DNA from: Roseibium aggregatum | GTDB taxonomy: Bacteria > Pseudomonadota > Alphaproteobacteria > Rhizobiales > Stappiaceae | Assembly: GCF_017309185.1 (NCBI RefSeq) | Contig: NZ_JAEKJZ010000001.1 | Coordinates: 744,001 to 808,000 of the forward strand | Reading direction: 5' to 3' | Length of the DNA stretch: 64,000 nucleotides | Shown here: positions 52,024 to 61,450 of the stretch, piece after piece | How the letters are laid out: every line of letters begins with the position of its first letter | Numbering within the stretch: position 1 is the first letter of the stretch | Translations under genes and position numbers: made by a program | The notes under the pieces: model-generated | The model's input: the letters and a program-made list of their open reading frames with translations, nothing else | Told to the model about the DNA's origin: nothing | The model's database searches: none

Positions 52024-53418
52024 CTATCCGGCCAGATACCAGGGGAGCCACAGGCACAGGCCCGGTACCAGCAGGAGGAGGGCGATCCTGACGATCTCGA
52101 TGGCGAAGAACGGGATCACGCCCAGGAAGACTTCGCCCATGGCGACGCCTTTCGACAGTGCGCTGATGATGAAGACGTTGAGGCCAACGGGGGGCGTGAT
52201 CAGCCCCAGTTCCACCACGACGAGCGCGACGATGCCGAACCAGATCTTCAGGTCTTCGGTGCTGAGCCCGTAAGCGGCGGTCGCGGCAGTGGCATAGTCG
52301 CCGCCGTTCACATCCACCAGGGACGGCCAGAAGAAGGGGACGACCACGAGGATCATGGCGAGCGAATCCATGAAACAGCCGAGCACGATCAGGAGCAGCA
52401 GGATCAGGACGAGCATCAGCCAGGGATCGATGCCGCTTTCGGTGGCGAAGGCGGCCATCGTGGCCGGTAGTCCGGCACGGGAAAAGAAGCCTTTCAGAAC
52501 CTCGGCCCCGAACAGGATGAAGTAGATCATGCCGCTCGTCGACGCCGTGTCCAGGATGGAGGTCTTGATGCCGCTGACGGTCAGGCCGCTATCGGATTTG
52601 GCGAAACGCAGGGCAAGGCCGTAAAGAAGAATGAGCGTGGCACCGACCGCGGCCGCCGGTGTCGGCGTGAAAAGGCCAAGACCGAGGCCGAGGATGATCG
52701 CCCCGAAAATCAGAACCACCGGGATCAGTCTGACATAGGCGGTCCGCCGTTCTTCCCGCGTCATGACGTCACCGGCGGGCGCCATGTCGGGGAAGACCCG
52801 GACGAGCACGGCGATCGTCAGGATAAAGAAGATCACGGCGATGATACCGGGCACGATCGCCGCCTGGAACATCTGCAGGATCGAGGCCTCGACGATGATC
52901 GCGTAGAGCACCAGGGCGACAGAGGGCGGGATCAGAATGCCGAGCGTTCCGCCGGCCGCCAGCGTGCCGGTGGCCAGGCGCGGTGAATAGTTCAAGCGCT
53001 TGAGTTCCGGCAGGGCAACCTTGCCCATGGTGGAGGCCGTGGCGAGCGACGACCCGCAAACCGCGCCGAAGCCGGCGCAGGCGCCGATGGCGGCCATGGC
53101 AACACCGCCCTTGAAGCGTCCCATCAGCGCGTTCAGCCCCTGAAACAGGTCCCGGCTCAGGTTTGAGTGGCTCGCCAGATAGCCCATCAGGATGAAGAGC
53201 GGAACGACGGACAGTTCGTAGTTGGCGACCGTGCCCCACAGCAGGGTCTTGAACTGCTTGAGATACGGTTCGAACCGCAAAAAGGGAACCGCCAGGGAAA
53301 GGGCATAGTTGCCGCCGATGCCGACGAGGACCATGGCGAGCCCCACGGGCACGCGCAGGATCAGCAGAAGGAACAGGACACCGAAGCCGACAATGCCGAT
53401 GGTTTCACGGTCAAGCAT
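52024..53418 (-). CDS. dctM: TRAP transporter large permease DctM
   Basis: A 464-residue large membrane subunit of a TRAP transporter with about twelve helices. Motifs include VPLFILMGYLASHSNLSRDLF, GFGAVCGSSLATASTMGKVALPELKR and AGGTLGILIPPSVALVLYAI. The ATG at 53418 overlaps the dctQ stop by 8 bp and has GGAG upstream. Position 3' of the LysR gene and divergent from the galB-like operon suggests import of the aromatic substrate or a related acid. Confidence 0.93.
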   Translation of the reverse strand: MLDRETIGIVGFGVLFLLLILRVPVGLAMVLVGIGGNYALSLAVPFLRFEPYLKQFKTLLWGTVANYELSVVPLFILMGYLASHSNLSRDLFQGLNALMGRFKGGVAMAAIGACAGFGAVCGSSLATASTMGKVALPELKRLNYSPRLATGTLAAGGTLGILIPPSVALVLYAIIVEASILQMFQAAIVPGIIAVIFFILTIAVLVRVFPDMAPAGDVMTREERRTAYVRLIPVVLIFGAIILGLGLGLFTPTPAAAVGATLILLYGLALRFAKSDSGLTVSGIKTSILDTASTSGMIYFILFGAEVLKGFFSRAGLPATMAAFATESGIDPWLMLVLILLLLIVLGCFMDSLAMILVVVPFFWPSLVDVNGGDYATAATAAYGLSTEDLKIWFGIVALVVVELGLITPPVGLNVFIISALSKGVAMGEVFLGVIPFFAIEIVRIALLLLVPGLCLWLPWYLAG

Positions 53419-53908
53419 CGCTTTCTCCGGAAACAAGCTGGCCGGCAATCACGGCGGCCCAGAGAAGAAGGGAAAGAATACCGGGAAGGTAGAACGGCCA
53501 TTCGGCCCAGCCGAGGACCGGCGACAGGGCGTTGTCGGACCGGGTTTCCAGCATGCCGAGCGTCATCCAGTACGCCAGGAAAAGCGACAGCGCCAGCATG
53601 GCCGCGAGCCAGACCCGGTCCAGAAGGACCTGGACGAACTTCGGCAGCGCCGACACGAAGAGTTCCACGGTGACATGCGCACGCCGGCTCTGGCAGAAGG
53701 GAAAGAACATCAAGGCGGCGCAGGAGACCAGTAACCGGACGAAGTCCTCATATCCGGGCAGGCCGGACAACGGCACGCCCATTGGTCCGGTTACCCGGTC
53801 GAGCGCGAACGCTCCGACGTTGAGCGATGTAACGACCATGATGAGAAAGACAAAAACACCGCCGAGCAATGCCCAACCTGCGGCCGCTTTTCTGACAGCG
53901 GAACCCAT
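53411..53908 (-). CDS. dctQ: TRAP transporter small permease DctQ
   Basis: A 165-residue small membrane subunit of the TRAP system with four hydrophobic segments. The family motif LLVSCAALMFFPFCQSRRAHVTVELF is clear. It overlaps dctM by 8 bp and lies 89 bp downstream of dctP, with a hairpin between them. Confidence 0.9.
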   Translation of the reverse strand: MGSAVRKAAAGWALLGGVFVFLIMVVTSLNVGAFALDRVTGPMGVPLSGLPGYEDFVRLLVSCAALMFFPFCQSRRAHVTVELFVSALPKFVQVLLDRVWLAAMLALSLFLAYWMTLGMLETRSDNALSPVLGWAEWPFYLPGILSLLLWAAVIAGQLVSGESDA

Positions 53909-53938
53909 GACGCGTTTCCTGCAGTTTCCGGATTTTGC

Positions 53939-53958
53939 GGGGCCGGATGGCCGGCCCC
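53939..53958 (-). terminator. Intercistronic hairpin between dctP and dctQ
   Basis: GGGGCCGG / CCGGCCCC with loop ATGG, followed closely by a second stem GCGGCC / GGCCGC (53972-53977 with 53985-53990). There is no T-run. Such hairpins after binding-protein genes often stabilise or attenuate mRNA so that the periplasmic protein is made in excess. Confidence 0.6.
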
Positions 53959-53997
53959 GGAACGCCGTGGAGCGGCCGTAATCCGGCCGCCCTCCGG

Positions 53998-55029
53998 CTA
54001 TTGACTGTTTTCGGTGATGGCCGCGCGCGCGGCATCCACGAGAGCCTTTCCGTCGAGGCCCTTGCCGTTGGCTTCCTCGATCCAGCGGGCAACGACCTTT
54101 TCGCCGGCTTGATTGATGGCCGCGGTGGCGTCGCCGTCCAGGGCGTTCACGGGAGAGCCCGTGCCTGCTTGCAACTTCTTGCCGGGAGCTTCGATGTCGT
54201 TGAAGAGCTGGCCGACTTGCGGGGCGATGGCCACGCCCGCATTCGCGTCGATGACTGCCTTTAGATCGTCGGGAAGCTCGTCGTAGCGGTCCTTGTTCAT
54301 TGCGAACAGAAACACCGATGCGCCGAAGCGGCCGTCGTTTTCCGCCGTAACCGAGCAGTTGGTCAGTTCGTGGATCTTGTAGGGCGGCATGATCTCGAAC
54401 GGCAGCAACGCTCCATCGACAACGCCCTTGGACAATGCCTCAGGCAGGGCCGGAACCGGCATGCCTACAGGCTCGGCTTTCCATTCCTCGATCAGCCAGG
54501 CGCCGGTGCGGCTCGGCGTGCGCAGCTTTTTGTCCTTCAGGTCGTCGGGGCCGGAAACACAGCCGTCAACGGTGTGAATGGCATTGCCTGCGTTGGCGAA
54601 GACCAGCAGCGGATGGACGTCGGAATAGTCGTCTGCGACAAGCTCGAAGTTGTTCGCGATGGCCTGGGTTGTCGCCAGCGCGGAGTTCTGGTGCACCGTC
54701 GGCAGTTCGAACACTTCGCTACGCGGAAAAACGCCTGGTGTGTAGCCGGTGATGGTCAGGACGATGTCTGCCGAACCGTCGCGCACCTGCCTGTAAAGCT
54801 CGCCCGGCTTGCCGCCCATGGACATGGATGGAAACAGCTCGACCTTGATGCGGCCGTCGGATTCCGCCTCGACCTTTTCGGCCCATGGCTCGAGAAACTT
54901 CGTGTGCGGCGGCGATTTCGGGCTCATGAAATGGTGCAGGATGAGCGTGACGTCCTGCGCCTGAGCAACGGTGGAGGCACCGAAAAGAGCCAGTGCGGCG
55001 GCTGTGCATTTAAGGATTTTACGGGTCAT
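53998..55029 (-). CDS. dctP: TRAP transporter solute-binding protein DctP
   Basis: A 343-residue periplasmic binding protein with a signal peptide (MTRKILKCTAAALALFGASTVAQA). It has LHHFMSPKSPPHTKFLEPWAEKVE, GGKPGELYRQVRDGSADIV and the ligand-arginine region DKKLRTPSRTGAWLIEEW. PQVGQLFNDIE and WIEEANGKGLDG mark the C-terminal helices. Ligand unknown; aromatic or C4-type acids are both known for the family. It follows the LysR gene by 105 bp on the same strand. Confidence 0.92.
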   Translation of the reverse strand: MTRKILKCTAAALALFGASTVAQAQDVTLILHHFMSPKSPPHTKFLEPWAEKVEAESDGRIKVELFPSMSMGGKPGELYRQVRDGSADIVLTITGYTPGVFPRSEVFELPTVHQNSALATTQAIANNFELVADDYSDVHPLLVFANAGNAIHTVDGCVSGPDDLKDKKLRTPSRTGAWLIEEWKAEPVGMPVPALPEALSKGVVDGALLPFEIMPPYKIHELTNCSVTAENDGRFGASVFLFAMNKDRYDELPDDLKAVIDANAGVAIAPQVGQLFNDIEAPGKKLQAGTGSPVNALDGDATAAINQAGEKVVARWIEEANGKGLDGKALVDAARAAITENSQ

Positions 55030-55134
55030 GTCTATCCTCCCTGATAGATATCCTCCTTGCCGGACGTCACTGTCCGGTGGTGGGCGAACCCTATGCAGAG
55101 AGGCTGGCAAGTTCTAATTGGAATGGTGTCGGAG

Positions 55135-56388
55135 CTATTGATTTTTGATATAGATGGATGTGCCTTGGGTAAGGTTGCTGGCAGCCTTCCGTAGTAAACC
55201 CATAAATTGTTTCTGGGTCGGTGTCGCCCGCCAGTCGCGGCGCGTGGTAATCCCGATGGGCCGGCCGGTGCCTGGCAGGTCGAAAGGCACGCGTGCGACC
55301 TGACCGCGTGCGGCTTCCTCATGCATCTGGTGAGCCGAAATCAGGGCCAGCCGGTCGCTGCCTTTCAGGATCCCCTTCATGAGAACGTGGGAGCCGGTAT
55401 CGACCAGCCTTTCCGGCGGTTCCTTTCCGGCGTTTTTGAACAGGGCGTCGAAGTGTTTCCGGGTCGGCGTGCCGGGGCGCGGAACGGTCCAGGGATAGAG
55501 CAGGAGATCGTCGAGCGTGATGGTTGCCTTTTCCGCGAGCGGGTGTCCTGTGCGTGCGAAAATGCCGAGTTGGTCGGTGAACAGCGCTTCCTGCTCGACA
55601 TCGTCGATGGGAACTGGGTCGCGCAACGCGCCGATGATAAAATCGATCTCGCCGTGGCGCAGTCCATGAAGAACGTCGTCGTAGGGCCCGTCGACGACGG
55701 AGATCTGAACGAAGGGGCGGTTGGCGGTAAGCTCGTTGATGGCCGTCGGCAATACGAAGCTGCGCGCCAGCGGCAGCGTGCCCACCGTGATGTGAGCGGA
55801 ATCGACGCCTCGGGTCGCATCGATTTCTTCAAAGGCGTGTTTGAGCTCCGAATACGCCAGCTTCGAATATTGCGCCAGCACGCGGGCCGCTTCAGTCAGG
55901 TCTATGCCCTGCTGGCTCTTGACGAACAGCTTCAGCCCGGAAACCGCTTCAAGGTCTCGAGAGACCCGGTGGAGCGACGGCTGGGAAACGCCGATATGCC
56001 GGGCCGCGAGCGTGAAATTGCCGGAGTGCTCGACCGCGAGCAAGGCGCGCAATTGCGTGCTGGTGATCAGCTGATCGAACGGCACACCACCGGCGGTGTT
56101 GCCTCGGGCCTGTTTCTTGAGAGCCAGCGTACAGCCCTCCCGGATCAGGGACAGCGCCCGCTGCGCCCGCACCTGAAACAGCGTGCCCGCCTCGGTCAGA
56201 AACATGCCCGAGGTGCCGCGGATAAAGAGCTGCTGCTGGAAAACACCTTCCAGCTTGGCGATCGCCTGGGTAATGGCGGGTTGCGACAGGTTGACGGCGT
56301 TCGCCGCCGCGGTAATGCCGCCACCTTTTGCCACCTCTAGGAAAACTCTAATGTGGCGAAGGTTCAAAATCTCACGTTCTCTTGCCAT
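55135..56388 (-). CDS. LysR-family regulator with two tandem helix-turn-helix domains
   Basis: A 417-residue protein, about 110 residues longer than a normal LysR regulator. The first winged helix-turn-helix is at about 8-65 (LRHIRVFLEVAKGGGITAAANAVNLSQPAI then LFIRGTSGMFLTEAG). A second, related one is at about 108-166 (LRALLAVEHSGNFTLAARHIGVSQPSLHRVSRDLE then LFVKSQQGIDLTEAA). The substrate-binding domain occupies about 198-400. The ATG at 56388 has GGAG before it. It is divergent from galB and precedes dctPQM, so it is the probable regulator of both units. Retention of only the second effector domain suggests internal duplication or fusion. Confidence 0.88.
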   Translation of the reverse strand: MAREREILNLRHIRVFLEVAKGGGITAAANAVNLSQPAITQAIAKLEGVFQQQLFIRGTSGMFLTEAGTLFQVRAQRALSLIREGCTLALKKQARGNTAGGVPFDQLITSTQLRALLAVEHSGNFTLAARHIGVSQPSLHRVSRDLEAVSGLKLFVKSQQGIDLTEAARVLAQYSKLAYSELKHAFEEIDATRGVDSAHITVGTLPLARSFVLPTAINELTANRPFVQISVVDGPYDDVLHGLRHGEIDFIIGALRDPVPIDDVEQEALFTDQLGIFARTGHPLAEKATITLDDLLLYPWTVPRPGTPTRKHFDALFKNAGKEPPERLVDTGSHVLMKGILKGSDRLALISAHQMHEEAARGQVARVPFDLPGTGRPIGITTRRDWRATPTQKQFMGLLRKAASNLTQGTSIYIKNQ

Positions 56389-56543
56389 TTTCACTCCGTC
56401 GAGATTGGAGGAATAGCATTTTCTTATAAACTGTGCAGCCAATTCAAATGGCGTTCCAGATCGCCTTCGCGGAAGGTACGCGCAACAGGATCATACCGAG
56501 GGCCGTATTTCTTCACCCTTGGCGAAAGTCTGGGGAGACCAAT

Positions 56544-57278
56544 ATGACCGACAAAAAAACAGCACTCGTGATCAGTGCTCATGCCGCCGACTTCGTCTGG
56601 CGCTGCGGCGGCGCGATCGCGTTGCACCAGAAACTGGGGTACGAGGTCACTGTCGTTTGCCTGTCCTACGGCGAACGCGGCGAAAGCGCCAAGCTCTGGA
56701 AAGAACCGGAGATGACGCTGGACAAGGTCAAGGCGGCGCGCCGCAAGGAAGCGGAAAACGCGGCGTCGGCGCTGAACGTTCACGACATCAAGTTCATGGA
56801 TCTGGGTGACTATCCGCTTGAGCTCGACCGGGACGCGAAAGACCGGCTCGTCGATATCGTCCGGTCCGTGCAGCCTGCTTTCATGATGTCGCACTCCAAA
56901 TACGATCCCTATAACACGGACCACATGTACGCGACGCAGATCGCGATGGAGGTCCGCATGATCGCTCAGGCCTGGGGACATAACCCGGGCGAAAAAGTCC
57001 TGGGCGCGCCACAGCTCTATCTCTTCGAGCCCCATCAGACCGAACAAATGGGCTGGGTCCCGAATGTCTTCCTCGACATCACCGATGTCTGGGAAAACAA
57101 GCGGGCGGCCATCGAATGCATGGAAGGCCAGCACCACTTGTGGGCCTATTACACCAATGTCGCGGAAAACCGCGCGAACCATTTCCGGCGCAATTCCGGC
57201 GGTCAGGCCGGCGGCCGGGCCGCGAAATACGCCGAGGGCTTCCAGGCCATCTATCCGCGGTGCGTCGATGAGCTTTGA
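56544..57278 (+). CDS. galB: 4-oxalomesaconate hydratase GalB-like (PIG-L/LmbE family)
   Basis: A 244-residue metal-dependent hydrolase-fold protein of the PIG-L/LmbE family. The sequence LVISAHAADFVWRCGGAIALHQKLGYEVTVVCLSYGERGESAKLW matches the remembered GalB of Pseudomonas putida, which hydrates 4-oxalomesaconate to 4-carboxy-4-hydroxy-2-oxoadipate. Other metal-site residues are in MMSHSKYDPYNTDH. The ATG at 56544 follows GGGGAGACC and starts directly before the first strand. It is first of five co-directional genes. Confidence 0.88.
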   Translation: MTDKKTALVISAHAADFVWRCGGAIALHQKLGYEVTVVCLSYGERGESAKLWKEPEMTLDKVKAARRKEAENAASALNVHDIKFMDLGDYPLELDRDAKDRLVDIVRSVQPAFMMSHSKYDPYNTDHMYATQIAMEVRMIAQAWGHNPGEKVLGAPQLYLFEPHQTEQMGWVPNVFLDITDVWENKRAAIECMEGQHHLWAYYTNVAENRANHFRRNSGGQAGGRAAKYAEGFQAIYPRCVDEL

Positions 57279-57335
57279 GGCTCTGGTAAAGGCGGCATGC
57301 CGGCGTTTGTCGAGAAAATCCAGTGGAGACCATCG

Positions 57336-57743
57336 ATGCTAGACCTCAACTTCCTTAACCCCGTCAGGGAATGGATCCTGGCTGCCGCGCGCATCATGTT
57401 CGGCCTGTTGCTGCTCGAGCATGGGACGATCAAGCATCTGAACTTCCCCGAACACCCGATGAACGCGGTCACATGGTTTCAGCTGTCCGGCGTTGCAGGG
57501 ATCCTCGAGCTGGTCTTTGGGACATTGCTGGCGGTCGGATTGTTCGCGCGCCTGAGCGCTTTTGTTCTCAGCGGTCTGGCGGCCTGCGCCTATTTCATCG
57601 CCTACGCGCCGAAAGGGTTCTTCCCCTTCCTGAATGGCGGAGAGTCCGCAGTGATCTACGCTTTCGGCCTGTTGGTCCTCGCAGCCTACGGACCCGGCAA
57701 ACTCGCGCTGGATTCCTTGCGGCCGGGGGCAAAAAACAAATGA
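57336..57743 (+). CDS. DoxX-family membrane protein
   Basis: A 135-residue membrane protein with four hydrophobic helices. It has the DoxX family pattern: AARIMFGLLLLEHGTIKHLNFPEH, then GVAGILELVFGTLLAVGLFARLSAFVLSG and YFIAYAPKGFFPFLNGGESAVIYAFGLL. GGAGACC precedes the ATG. DoxX proteins are poorly characterised; some associate with redox enzymes. Its place between galB and the dioxygenase gene, tightly spaced, suggests a helper or transport role in the pathway. Confidence 0.85.
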   Translation: MLDLNFLNPVREWILAAARIMFGLLLLEHGTIKHLNFPEHPMNAVTWFQLSGVAGILELVFGTLLAVGLFARLSAFVLSGLAACAYFIAYAPKGFFPFLNGGESAVIYAFGLLVLAAYGPGKLALDSLRPGAKNK

Positions 57744-57753
57744 GGAGGAAACA

Positions 57754-58722
57754 ATGAATCAACCGACCAACCCGTCATTTGACCTGGCTCATCTGGCGCA
57801 TGTCGAGGTTCTGACAAACAAGTTCGACGAGAGTCTCGATTTCTTCACGCGGGTCTATGGCCTGACCCTGTCCGGACAGGACGAAACGTCGGCCTATCTC
57901 AGGGCGTGGGACGATTATGAGTTCCATTCCTTGAAACTGACCAGAAGCGACACGACCGGCATCGGCCATGTCGCCTACCGGGCCGCTTCGCCCGAGGCGC
58001 TGGAACGGCGCGTCACCGCGATCGAGGCCAGCAAGTACAAGGTCATCGGCTGGGTCGAGGGCGACCTGGGCCACGGCCGAGCCTTTCGCTTCGAGGATCC
58101 CTTCGGTCACGTCTTCGAAATCTATTGGGAAACGGCCAAATATCAGCCGGGCGAGGCTGACACGCCGGCCTTGAAGAACAATGCCAGCAGGTTCCACGCA
58201 AGCGGTGCCTGCCCGCGTCGGCTCGATCATCTGAACCTTCTGTCGAAAAACGTGACCGAGTTCCGTGACTTCATGGTTACCTGCCTTGGGTCACGGATCA
58301 CCGAATATATCCAGCTCGACAACGGCCGTCTCGGCGGCTGCTGGTTCACGGTCAACAACAAGACCTACGATCTCGCCTGCACCGAAGAACATGGCGGTGG
58401 CAACGGTCGTCTCCATCATGTGACCTATGCGACCGACCAGCGTGAGGACATTCTGCGGGCGGCCGACATCTTCCTGGAAAACGGCGTTTTCATCGAAACC
58501 GGTCCCCACAAGCACGCGGTTCAGGGCACCTTCTTCCTCTATGTCTGGGAGCCTGCCGGCAACCGGGTCGAACTGGCGAATTCCGGTGCGCGCCTGATCC
58601 TGGCGCCCGACTGGGAACCGGTCTGCTGGACGGAGACGGACCGCAAGAAGGGGCAGGCCTGGGGCCTCAAGACAATCGAGAGTTTCCATACCCACGGCAC
58701 GCCGCCCGTCGGAGAAAAGTGA
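57754..58722 (+). CDS. Type I extradiol ring-cleavage dioxygenase (VOC fold)
   Basis: A 322-residue two-module VOC protein like catechol 2,3-dioxygenase. Predicted Fe(II) ligands are His159 (RRLDHLNLL), His221 or His222 ([10 protein letters not shown]) and Glu273 (NRVELANSG). The extradiol-type signature [12 protein letters not shown] carries the catalytic tyrosine at about 263, and His254 fits the second catalytic histidine. The N-terminal module (about 10-130) lacks a complete metal site, as expected. GAGGAGG precedes the ATG. Lying between galB- and galC/galD-like genes, it should make 4-oxalomesaconate or a close analogue, so gallate or a relative is the inferred substrate. Known gallate dioxygenases are LigAB-type. 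Confidence 0.87.
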   Translation: MNQPTNPSFDLAHLAHVEVLTNKFDESLDFFTRVYGLTLSGQDETSAYLRAWDDYEFHSLKLTRSDTTGIGHVAYRAASPEALERRVTAIEASKYKVIGWVEGDLGHGRAFRFEDPFGHVFEIYWETAKYQPGEADTPALKNNASRFHASGACPRRLDHLNLLSKNVTEFRDFMVTCLGSRITEYIQLDNGRLGGCWFTVNNKTYDLACTEEHGGGNGRLHHVTYATDQREDILRAADIFLENGVFIETGPHKHAVQGTFFLYVWEPAGNRVELANSGARLILAPDWEPVCWTETDRKKGQAWGLKTIESFHTHGTPPVGEK

Positions 58723-58723
58723 C

Positions 58724-59395
58724 ATGGCTGTTGTGGTTGAGAAAATCGAACGCGCGGACCCATCGGTCATCGAAAAGCTTGGCGCAGCCGGTGTGGCAAC
58801 CGTCCACGAAGCCCAGGGCCGCAGCGGCCTGCTGGCTTCGAAAATCCGGCCCATCTGGCCGGGCGCCCAAATCGCCGGGTCCGCGGTGACCATTTCCGCG
58901 CCGCCGGGAGACAACTGGATGATCCATGTGGCCATCGAACAGCTTCAGGCGGGAGACATTCTGGTGCTCGCGCCGACGGCTCCGTGCGACATGGGCTATT
59001 TCGGCGACCTCCTGGCGACGTCCGCGATGGCACGTGGCTGCAAGGGACTGGTCATCGATGCCGGGGTCCGCGACGTGCGGGATCTGAAGGACATGGGGTT
59101 CCCGGTCTGGTCCGCGGCCATTTCGGCGCAGGGGACGGTCAAGGAAACCCTGGGTTCCGTCAATATTCCGATAGTCTGCGCCGGTGCATCGGTCAGTCCG
59201 GGAGATATTGTCGTCGCGGACGACGATGGGGTCTGTGTCGTTCCAAGGGCTAACGCGGAGGCGGTTCTGACGGGCGCGGAAAAGCGGCTTGCGGCGGAAG
59301 AGGCAAAACGCCAGCGCCTTGCTGCCGGAGAACTCGGGCTGGATATCTACGACATGCGCCCACGGCTGAAGGAGAAAGGCCTGAAGTATGTCTGA
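58724..59395 (+). CDS. galC: 4-carboxy-4-hydroxy-2-oxoadipate aldolase GalC/LigK-like (RraA fold)
   Basis: A 223-residue RraA-fold class II aldolase that would cleave 4-carboxy-4-hydroxy-2-oxoadipate into pyruvate and oxaloacetate. The active-site stretch [28 protein letters not shown] contains the G-D-L-x-A and catalytic R-D features of this group, with [12 protein letters not shown] at the N-terminus. It starts 1 bp after the dioxygenase stop and overlaps the next gene by 8 bp. RraA-like RNase inhibitors share the fold, but genomic context supports the aldolase. Confidence 0.9.
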   Translation: MAVVVEKIERADPSVIEKLGAAGVATVHEAQGRSGLLASKIRPIWPGAQIAGSAVTISAPPGDNWMIHVAIEQLQAGDILVLAPTAPCDMGYFGDLLATSAMARGCKGLVIDAGVRDVRDLKDMGFPVWSAAISAQGTVKETLGSVNIPIVCAGASVSPGDIVVADDDGVCVVPRANAEAVLTGAEKRLAAEEAKRQRLAAGELGLDIYDMRPRLKEKGLKYV

Positions 59396-60452
59396 TCCCG
59401 GGCTGGACGGCATTCCTTGCATCTGGATGCGCGGAGGAACGTCCAAGGGAGCCTATTTCCAGGCGGAAGATCTTCCAGGCAGCGAAATGGAGCGTGACGC
59501 GCTGCTTCTACGCGTCATGGGCGCGCCCGACCCGCGCCAGATAGACGGTATCGGGGGGGCGGACCCTTTGACCTCGAAAGTCGCCGTCCTGTCGCCGTCC
59601 ACACGTCCGGACGCGGATGTCGATTATCTGTTTCTCCAGGTGTTTGTCGACAAGCCGCTCGTTTCCGGTGCGCAGGGCTGCGGCAACATTCTGGCCGGTG
59701 TCGGGCCGGCCGCCCTGGAAATGGGCCTGTGTCCGGCGGAGGACGGCGAAACGGTCGTCCGCATTCACATGGTCAACACCGGAGAGGTGGCTGTCGCCAC
59801 GGTGCAGACACCGGAACAACGCGTCTCGTACCGGGGAAGCGCCGCGATAGACGGCGTTCCGGGGACACATGCGCCCGTCAAGCTCATGTTCGAGAGCCTT
59901 GCAGGCTCCATGTGCGGCGATCTGCTGCCAACGGGAAACCCGGTCGACCGGATCGACGGCATCGACTGTACGCTGATTGACAACGGCATGCCCTGCGTCA
60001 TCATGCGGGCGGAGGATCTTGGGATCTCGGGCTCCGAAAGCCGTGAAGACCTGGACGCGGACACCGAGCTGAAAGCCCGGCTGGAAAGCATCCGCCTTCA
60101 GGCGGGGCCCTTGATGAACCTCGGGGACGTGACCGAAAAAAGCGTGCCCAAGATGACGCTGGTTTCCGCTCCCGAAAACGGTGGCGTGGTGTCGACGAGA
60201 AGCTTCATTCCCCATCGCTGCCATGCCTCCATCGGCGTCTTTGCCGCGGTAAGCGTGGCGACCGCGTCGCTCCTGGAGGGCAGCCCGGCGCACGGAGCCG
60301 CCGTTCCGCCGGAAGGCAGTCTTTATCGGATCGAGCATCCGAGCGGCGCCGCGGAAGTTCTGCTCAATCTCAAACCCGATGGCTCGGTCATGTCGGCGGG
60401 GAGCGTTCGCACCGCCCGCAAGCTCATGAGCGGCCACGTGTTTCCGGTATGA
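59388..60452 (+). CDS. galD: 4-oxalomesaconate tautomerase GalD-like (PrpF family)
   Basis: A 354-residue isomerase of the PrpF/diaminopimelate-epimerase fold. It begins [26 protein letters not shown], the family hallmark, and has [18 protein letters not shown] and the cysteine region [14 protein letters not shown]. putida GalD tautomerises the ring-cleavage product of gallate before GalB acts. Its ATG overlaps the galC-like stop by 8 bp. The gene ends the operon and is convergent with the YihY-type gene. Confidence 0.88.
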   Translation: MSDPGLDGIPCIWMRGGTSKGAYFQAEDLPGSEMERDALLLRVMGAPDPRQIDGIGGADPLTSKVAVLSPSTRPDADVDYLFLQVFVDKPLVSGAQGCGNILAGVGPAALEMGLCPAEDGETVVRIHMVNTGEVAVATVQTPEQRVSYRGSAAIDGVPGTHAPVKLMFESLAGSMCGDLLPTGNPVDRIDGIDCTLIDNGMPCVIMRAEDLGISGSESREDLDADTELKARLESIRLQAGPLMNLGDVTEKSVPKMTLVSAPENGGVVSTRSFIPHRCHASIGVFAAVSVATASLLEGSPAHGAAVPPEGSLYRIEHPSGAAEVLLNLKPDGSVMSAGSVRTARKLMSGHVFPV

Positions 60453-60472
60453 CAGCCGAGATCTGAAAGCGC

Positions 60473-61450
60473 TTACAACGTCGGCTCCGCGACATGATCG
60501 GCGACATAAGCACCGCGTTGCCCCATCGGCCGGTCGCGTCCGGCGGTCGTGTCCACGCTCGTCTGGTGCTCGACTTCCGCGTTCAGCTCGGCACCGATCA
60601 GGGTCACAGCGGCAGAAAACCAGAACCACAACAACAAAACGACAATCGAAGACAGAGTGCCGTGGACAGCCTCATAGTTGGCGACCTGCTCCACATAAGT
60701 GGTGAACAGGACAGAACCGGCAAGCCAAAGCAGAGCAGAAACGATTGCCCCGGTGGTCACCCATTTCGTCTTGGCCCGGCGTCTGGAGGGAGCGAAGCGA
60801 TAGGTGACGGAAAGACCGATCACGATCGCGACAATGATCACAGGCCAGCGGAGCAGGCGGACAAGCGTCTCGTTCAGGTCGGAGACCGGGAAAATCGAAA
60901 TGGCCAGAGGAACGGCCACGAAGGCCAGTATGGCGCACAGGCCGATCAAAAGAGCGGCAAGCGTGAGCATCAGCGATGTCAGATGGAACGTCAGAAGCGG
61001 GCGTTGCTCTGTTTCGCGATAGGCGACCGTGACCGCTGTCATCATGGCGCGGACACCAGCGGCGGCGGCCCAATACGCAAGCGCCAGACTGCCGGCCGCT
61101 TTCAGGGTCAGGGTGGTCCGGTGCTGGTTGGCGTCAAGTACCGCCTCGAGCTGCGCATTCAAAAGCAGCTTGGCGCTGTCCGGTAAGATCGTGCCGACTT
61201 CGTTCAGAAGGGTACGGATGGCGTCCGGCGAGATAAGAAGCGTGCCCACGGCGGAGAAGGCCGTGAGCGTAGGCGCCAAAGCGAGCAGAAAGTAGAAGGC
61301 GACCCCGGCCGAGATCAGAAAGACGTTGTCCTTTTCACTCTGCCGCCAGGTCCGCCCGAGCACATCGATCCATCCCCGCAGGGGGATGGCGGTGGCGGTT
61401 TTGGCAAGCGCGCCTCTGCGCGCCTGTTGAGGCGTAATGCTTGTCTCCAT
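60473..61450 (-). CDS. YihY/virulence-factor BrkB family membrane protein
   Basis: A 325-residue integral membrane protein of the YihY/BrkB family with six or so helices. Family features are LISAGVAFYFLLALAPTLTAF, SLALAYWAAAAGVRAMMTAVTVAYRETEQRP and YEAVHGTLSSIVVLLLWFWFSAAVTLIGAELNAEVEHQ. The ATG at 61450 is preferred over a TTG at 61459; neither has a strong ribosome-binding site. Function unknown despite the old 'ribonuclease BN' label. Confidence 0.88.
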   Translation of the reverse strand: METSITPQQARRGALAKTATAIPLRGWIDVLGRTWRQSEKDNVFLISAGVAFYFLLALAPTLTAFSAVGTLLISPDAIRTLLNEVGTILPDSAKLLLNAQLEAVLDANQHRTTLTLKAAGSLALAYWAAAAGVRAMMTAVTVAYRETEQRPLLTFHLTSLMLTLAALLIGLCAILAFVAVPLAISIFPVSDLNETLVRLLRWPVIIVAIVIGLSVTYRFAPSRRRAKTKWVTTGAIVSALLWLAGSVLFTTYVEQVANYEAVHGTLSSIVVLLLWFWFSAAVTLIGAELNAEVEHQTSVDTTAGRDRPMGQRGAYVADHVAEPTL

